Shown here piece by piece: positions 58,373-64,000 of a stretch of DNA of 64,000 bases. Within the stretch, counting starts at the first letter, position 1. Each line of letters starts with the position of its first letter. Both the position numbers and the translations under genes were made by a program. Origin of the DNA: Maratus speciosus (Eukaryota > Arthropoda > Arachnida > Araneae > Salticidae). The notes under the pieces were generated by a model, which saw only the letters and a list, made by a program, of their open reading frames with translations, was not told the DNA's origin and ran no database searches. Location of the stretch: NCBI GenBank assembly GCA_963932465.1, contig OZ010800.1, positions 92,988,807 to 93,052,806 on the forward strand, read 5' to 3'.

Positions 58373-59852
58373 ATTAAATAATTTAAAATAATTTAAACTT
58401 AAAATAATAGCTACTGCTCAGAGATTGAGAGAATATGTGTCCTTAAGTAAAGACATATTATTTTAATGTCGGCTGAAAGTAAAATATTAAATGACATCGA
58501 ATCCAACGTAAATTATACAAAGTTATTTTCGATTAATTGAATATATTATATTCAATATATTGAAACCTTAAACGACAAATTCCAATCAGACAAAAGTACA
58601 CAAAATTATCATGAATTAGTGCTAAATTCCCGATAACTTAGCAGATGAAACCGAAAACATAATCTTATAGAAATTATCTTCAAACAAACAAAATAAATAA
58701 ATAAATAAATAAGTAAAGAATAAAAGATAGGGCTTTTAAATTTTAAGCCAAACGAAGAAACGCACCATTTTAAAAGTACATCTAACGATTAATTGAACAA
58801 CATTTGACATTTATCAATACGGCTAAATTTGGGAATTTCACTTTCTCTGAATATGCGGATATCGTGGATGAGATTTTCTTTTTGGAGCAGTTTCGACTCA
58901 GCGATTCACAACAATAATTCATTAAAGTGGGTAAATTAAATTATTTGCGGTGTCAGCTTGTTGAGACAGACTGACGTACAATTGATGACTTTAAAAGTTA
59001 GGAAGTAATAGCATGTGATACAGCAATTAATTTATTAAAATATTGATTGCGGATACAAACAATTCCTTATTTGCATTCATATAAGGGATATTTTTTGTAT
59101 TTAAGCTGTTGGGAAGTTCGGCTGATAATTATGTTTTAGTAAACATTTTGGCAAAATGTCTACAAAGCTATGAAGCTTATTAAGTTTTGTAATATGCATA
59201 GGAATTATTTCTAGTGTTTTATGTAGAAAAAAAAATGCAAACCATTATTCAAGATTTTAAAATAAATTTCAACAAATCAGAAAACGGCAAGAGGAATTAT
59301 GATATAAAACAGCTAATAAAATGCTAGTTTACTTGCTTAAAGACAAGATAAAAATTACTTTAGTTAGTGACACAGTTGACAGGACTAGTAAAAAAAATCC
59401 ATCCCATTCATAAAAGAATAACAATCGTAACTTTATAACCAGCAGACAGAAACATGTTTGCATGGCTAGTAATCTCATTTGAAACAATTTGAACGGGAGT
59501 TCGATAGTCTCGAAATGTGCTTTCGATGAGTTATAAAAAAAAAATCTGGATATATTTTAAAATTTGATTAAGGTTTATTGATTAAGGTCAGTAGAAATAT
59601 TCTAATGAAAAATATATTACGGTTTCACTGCTAAGGGATCCAGACATTTATTCCTCTCAGGAAGAAAGAATAATATGTGCAGTGACTGACAAGAAAAAAA
59701 GACAATGTGTTAATATTAACTAAAACAAAGTATTTCACGACTCAGTGAATGAAGAGACCAAAAATTCTGAAAATGCAACTAAAAATGCATAACATATTTA
59801 AAAGCTCACTTTTGACAATAATCATCCATACATGGACACCTGTTCAGTTTTT
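58373..59852. other. AT-rich DNA, no gene seen
   Basis: It contains an (AAAT)n microsatellite at about 58687-58714. No protein similarity recognised. Confidence 0.45.
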
Positions 59853-60805
59853 TACTTTCTTCTATCTTTACAAGAAGAAAGTATTGGATTCGTGAAAAAT
59901 TTCGACTTCCGGTTTTCGACGGATATACGTTTTAAAATGCTCAGAACACGATTTGATGGTTTTTAGAAAATGTCTGTCTGTGAGTCTGTCTGTCACTCAG
60001 TCACTCTGTCACTCTGTGAGTCTGTGTGTGACAAAAATTTTTGGGCGCTCAATCTCAAGAACTAATGCACGGAAATTCACAAAACTTTATATTTTGTTAG
60101 ACCTTGATAAAAACTGGACGACGACGATTAGTTTTTGGTGAAAATCGCCCAACAGGTGGCGCTGCTATGCGGCATTTTTCACGATTTCTGCAATAGACGA
60201 ATCTCAAGAACTACTGCATGGATTTTCATAAAACTTCAGATCTAGTTAGTCCGAGACATAATTTGGTGCTGATTACTTTTTTGTGAAAATTTCCCAACAG
60301 GTGGCGCTGCTATGCTGCATTATTCATGATTATCACAATAGCTCTAACCCAAGTTAAAATGCACGAATTTTCATCAAACATCAGATTCAGTTAGTCCCTG
60401 ATATAAATTAGTGCTGTTTAATTTTTGGTGTAAATCCCCCAACAGGTGGCGCTGCTGTGCTGCATTTTTCACGATTCTCGCAAGAGCTGTATCTCGAGAA
60501 CTATTGTACGGATTTCCATCAAACTTCAGATTTAGTTAGTCCTTGACATGAATTGACGTATGAATTAGTACTGTTTAATTTTTGGTGTAAATCGCTCAAC
60601 AGGTAACGCTGCTATGCTACATTTTTCAGAATTTCTGCTATAGCTCTAGCTCAAGAACTAATGCAGGAATTTTCATCCAACTTCAAATTCAGATATACTT
60701 TGATATGAATTGTTGCTAATCGTTGTTATGTCTTGTATTATTTAAATGATTTAATTGACGTGATTTATATAGAAAAAAGTTTTGTGGTGGCCACAACATA
60801 CTAGT
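59853..60805 (+). mobile_element. Helentron-like non-autonomous element with ~145-bp repeats and 3' hairpin
   Basis: The left end is a hairpin with 11-bp arms, TACTTTCTTCT (59853-59863) and AGAAGAAAGTA (59873-59883). A GTCTGTCTGTGAGTCTGTCT microsatellite follows (59970-60030). Then come tandem units marked by CAACAGGTGGCGCTGC at 60150, 60295 and 60440, with a variant at 60597 (spacing 145, 145, 157); each unit also has CTCAAGAACTAATGCA and TTAGTCC. The right end is TTGTGG-TGG-CCACAA (60782-60796) then CATACTAGT, a stem-loop just before a terminal CTAGT, as in Helitron/Helentron 3' ends. The region after the microsatellite also yields one short frame (59953-60141) that is not a gene. Confidence 0.75.
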
Positions 60806-61096
60806 TTTGTTTGTGCTTCGCGGAACATAAATTTATTTATATTTAGCAACCACCGCTTAGTATACTAAAATACATATTGTGGGCAAAGACGTAATATCGT
60901 GGAAAAGATACTTTATAAGCAATTCAAGTTCATAGACAGACATGCTTACAACTATTTTTGCGCAGATCTGCGTATAATCTATAAAATTAGTTTTCAAAAT
61001 GTAATATAATAAAATTTATTTAAACTTAAAAATACATATCTCAGCTTAAGACTCATTTACAGAAAATTTCGCTCACAACGAGAACTATAACATGTA

Positions 61097-62381
61097 CTGT
61101 CGTGGAAAAAAAGTAAACACCCCCAACTAACTCTGCAAAAAATTATCGTAGATGAGAGTTATAGATACCAGACAGTTGTAAATAAAGTCTACGTTTAAAT
61201 GATGTACATAAACTTTGTTTAGGCGTCCATCTATATATCAGAATGAACCCGAAGTTTGTTTTTTTCAATAGCAATACTCAAGTTTGACATCATAAATAAA
61301 ATTCTACATCCTTCAATTAACCTAAATCCAAATTTATGATTTAGCACGATTAGTTTCCGATAGATTAATTTATTTAAAATGAACTTATTTTACGGGATGT
61401 ATCCAAATTGAAGTTCGGTACTCGATTGCTGAAATGTTGCAGAATGACTGTATCAAGGTTATTAAGATATTATTTCTTACCAATATCACCATTTCACTCG
61501 CTTAATATGTTTCGAATATTGCCAGCCCAAATATTTCAGTAAAATGAGTACAAAATATTTTTTTTACAATTTACGCTATTCAGCACATCATAGGCGGTTC
61601 CTTAAATCATCATTTTGACTTTTTTTAATGATATTTCAAAAACAACTTGGAAGAAAAATTTAAAATTGAGAATTCATATAATGCAGGACGTAATAAATAT
61701 AAATCAATAAATAAAGAAAAAAAAATGTTCGTATTTTTTCGAATATTAATTCCATAATTCATAATTCATAGTATATATATTTTTTTTAATTGTAAATTTA
61801 ATATATTTATGTTTGGACGTTTATTATTACAACCACAAGCAAAATTACCACAGTGGGATTATAATTTCAAGAGATATTAATAAAAATATGAAAATGTAAT
61901 TTAACAGTAGAAGAAGATCTAAACTTTTAATCTTAATAATTCAAAAACATGTCATTCAACAGTGGTGGAAAATTGGCGCAGAGGAGGAGCCTATTGACAC
62001 CACTAAAATTTGATAGTTTTCTTCAGCTTAATAAAAACGCAGAAATTCTGTCATTAGATAAGGCGAAAAATACCACTAAAATTTAGTGGTGTCAATAGGC
62101 TCCTCCTCTGCGCCAATTTTCCACCACTGCATTCAAATGAATAGAAATGTTGTTTCTATATATTATTTGAACAGAAGACTTATAATATTGTGTCAAATAT
62201 GGATGTTTCCATTGAAAAAATAAGTTTGGTCTGCTTTTGATTTGTAGATGCCTCCCTAAGCAAATTTTATATACATCATTTAAAAGTAGACTTTATTTCC
62301 AATCTTTTGGTACCAGTGACTTTCTTCTATTATAATTATTTGCAGAGTTGTAGGGGATCTTTACTTTTTTTCCCACGACTG
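61097..62381. mobile_element. Long-TIR MITE, family B copy 2 (TA target)
   Basis: The ends are CTGTCGTGGAAAAAAAGTAA and the inverted TTTTTTTCCCACGACTG, flanked by TA. The arms and interior match the copy at 25367-26439: ATGATGTACATAAACTTTG, CCTTCAATTAACCTAAA, GTATCCAAATTGAAGTTCGG. Without the nested 170-bp MITE and its duplicated seven bases it is about 1108 bp. Non-coding. Confidence 0.85.
61960..62129. mobile_element. 170-bp MITE with ~48-bp perfect TIRs and 7-bp duplication
   Basis: It starts CAGTGGTGGAAAATTGGCGC and ends in its exact complement, about 48 bp perfect on each side, leaving a centre of about 75 bp. It is flanked by CATTCAA at 61953-61959 and 62130-62136. The sister MITE copy at 25367-26439 has the unoccupied sequence TCATTCAAATGAA (about 26187-26200), which confirms a single CATTCAA before insertion. 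The terminal CAGTGGTGG resembles hAT ends, but hAT makes eight-base duplications. Confidence 0.9.
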
Positions 62382-63129
62382 TAGATTAGGGTGGAACGAA
62401 AGTATAGGGCAAAATATTTTTTTCAGCAAATAATTTTCTAATAGCAATCAAAAGTTTTCTTTGTGTGTTAACAATAAAACTAAGAAGTTTTTTCGTTCTA
62501 AATTTATATCTTGAGGCGCCGCAAGAGCCTTAAAAATAAGGATTTTTTACAAAAAGTCTAAATTTAACATAAAATTATAATTTTTCTCACTGTTTTATTT
62601 TGACATTTTTAAAATCAAATATTGTTTTTAACAGCAGTCTATAGTTTCTTTACTATAACAACAATAATATTAAGTTTAATTGATGTAAATTTTTGCATTA
62701 ATAATCTGAAAAAGTGAAATAAATGGCCTTTTTTTCAAAAAAAATCAAGATGTAATATTAGTTTGAATTTAACTGTTGTAATTACTTTTTTGCTTACAAA
62801 TAATTGTTCAAACACAGTTTTTTAAATAATACAGTAGCGCTCAAAAGTATTTTGACAAAGATAATAATTCACTTAATTGAAAAGAATAATAAAATACAAA
62901 AAACAATCATTTATTTTGTTTAACAATATTCAATGTTTTAATTTTAATAAATTAACAATAAATATTAATAATATTAATAAAATTATATATATATGCTATA
63001 TGTATATTTATATCTGAATTTTGTCATGCTGTAACTCTCCAATTTTTGAACCGATTTGGATGAAATTTTTCATATGCATAGTACATACTAATGTCTCGAC
63101 CAAGTTCGTTGGTCAGTTTCATTCGCCAT
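62382..63129. other. AT-rich DNA, no gene seen
   Basis: It includes a (TA)n patch at about 62985-63010. The stretch AACTCTCCAATTTTTGAACC then GATTTGGATGAAATTTTTCA (about 63031-63072) resembles the phrase repeated in Helentron-type units elsewhere, so an old fragment is possible. Confidence 0.4.
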
Positions 63130-64000
63130 CTTATTTAAAAATGACGGCCATTGGAATTTTTTGGAAATTTTAGAAATTTTAGTGGCAAGAACTTAACCAC
63201 TGGAAGTTCGTTACAATTTTCAAGTTGTTTGCCATAAACCGCGCCAAATTCCTTAGGACCTTTGTTTTTCCAACTAATTCACGAAAGAAGTGGCGCAAAG
63301 GTAATTCCTTTAAGTGTAACAAACAAATCAGCCACTGCAGTGGCTTATTTAGATCATTTTCTGTTAAAGCAATCACACCGTTATTAACTCCAGTGTTTGT
63401 GGCTGTCCCATCACACCCAATAGCAGTTACAGTTGATATGTTCAAAATGATTGTTACCATTAAAGAAGGCTGTCATGCTATTTTTTATAGCTTCACCTAT
63501 TCCAAAAGCATGGGTTACATGTCCTAGAAAGGATGAATTCGGCTCTTTTACTAAAGGAATATGTTCTTAGATGACCGTCTTTTTGTAAAATTTGTTTACT
63601 TTTTTTATCTTACACAATTGTTTTATCTTTTCTTCTATCGAAAAACAAACATATATTATCTCAAACTTGGTTAAGGCTTCTTACTACCTCTTTTTTTCGA
63701 TTCTTGGCTCTCTCTCTTCGAATTTTCATCCTATCAGTTACCTTGCTGTTGTTCTCCTCTGTAATCATTACAAACATCTTTATGAACAGCACTTGCGATA
63801 GTCGCAGCAAATCTGTCTGAAACTCCAGTTCGGTCACAAGCACATGCTACTGTTGGAAGTGCTACTCGCATTTGCTCGCTTGTAGTTGAATCCAAAAATG
63901 AAGTAGAGGAATTTTTGGGATTGTCTATTAAGTTTACTTTAAATATTTGCTCAGGATCTGATTAAATGGTATCATTTTCAGCTTTTCTAGTAGCCTTAAC
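63130..64000 (-). pseudogene. Uncharacterised repeat-encoded protein, copy B (broken, runs off the window)
   Basis: The minus strand, read from 64000 downwards, holds NLIDNPKNSSTSFLDSTTSE, CDRTGVSDRFAATIAS (about 63840-63790), DRMKIRRERAKNRKKEV, FFDRRKDKTIV, KEPNSSFLGHVTHAFGIGEA (about 63560-63500), ISTVTAIGCDGTATNTG, NKPLQWLICLLH, LPLRHFF (about 63300) and, in another frame, GPKEFGAVYGKQLENC then NELPVVKF. The same order of blocks occurs in copy A at 44979-45660, with many substitutions. There are several frameshifts and at least two stops. The N-terminus lies beyond the window. No DDE, HUH or polymerase motif that I can name is visible, so the function is unassigned; multi-copy occurrence points to a mobile element. 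Confidence 0.65.

Noticed and set aside
1..64000. CRISPR arrays, bacterial operons or phage-like modules
   Set aside because: Repeat spacing, base composition and protein content are all those of a eukaryotic transposon-rich region; the tandem arrays have no constant repeat with unique spacers.
1..64000. Host protein-coding exons
   Set aside because: I looked for frames with clean splice-bounded conservation and recognised none; small exons cannot be excluded without transcript or comparative data.

Overview
This window reads as a repeat-saturated, AT-rich (by eye about 70% A+T) stretch of an arthropod nuclear genome. I favour a chelicerate, probably a spider, from the mixture of elements: a Pao-type LTR retrotransposon, mariner/Tc1/pogo/Tigger relics, piggyBac MITEs, Helitron-like elements with arthropod-style ends, and a tRNA-derived SINE whose body resembles repeats I recall from spiders. 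The lineage is inference. I found no convincing host gene: every stretch with real protein similarity belongs to a mobile element, and most other open frames are short and low-complexity. There are no bacterial-style operons, ribosome binding sites or CRISPR arrays.

Layout. 0-10 kb: end of a tandem array, an internally deleted mariner, a decayed pogo-like element with a zinc-finger tail, a Tc1 transposase relic, two pogo-like MITEs back to back, a ~147-bp minisatellite array with Helentron architecture, and further Helitron-like relics. 10-16 kb: low-complexity AT-rich DNA. 16-24 kb: a foldback MITE, a long-TIR MITE with a piggyBac MITE inside, a nested MITE/hAT-like cluster, and a TIR element carrying a tRNA-like module. 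25-30 kb: a Tigger element interrupted by a long-TIR MITE, then a 2.3-kb inverted composite with a piggyBac MITE inside. 34-38 kb: a PIF1-like helicase relic and a three-unit ~400-bp tandem array. 39-43 kb: an unclassified repeat holding the only long intact frame in the window, a 350-residue gag-like zinc-knuckle protein with no reverse transcriptase behind it. 43-46 kb: a SINE, a GC-rich island, and a relic of an uncharacterised repeat-encoded protein. 46.3-52.3 kb: the Pao element with both LTRs. 53.4-57.9 kb: a Helentron-like element built of ~300-bp tandem units and interrupted by a second TIR element with a tRNA-like module. 58-64 kb: a piggyBac MITE, another Helentron-like element with ~145-bp repeats and a 3' hairpin plus CTAGT, a second copy of the 25.4-kb MITE with a 170-bp MITE inside it, and a second copy of the uncharacterised protein.

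The elements do not work together as a pathway; they are layers of insertion. Several nestings can be read with base precision because a paralogous copy in the same window preserves the empty site. The items most worth pursuing are the gag-only LINE-like element, the two copies of the uncharacterised protein family, TIR elements carrying tRNA-like modules, and the shared hairpin + GTCT + ~145-bp-repeat design of the Helentron-like elements.
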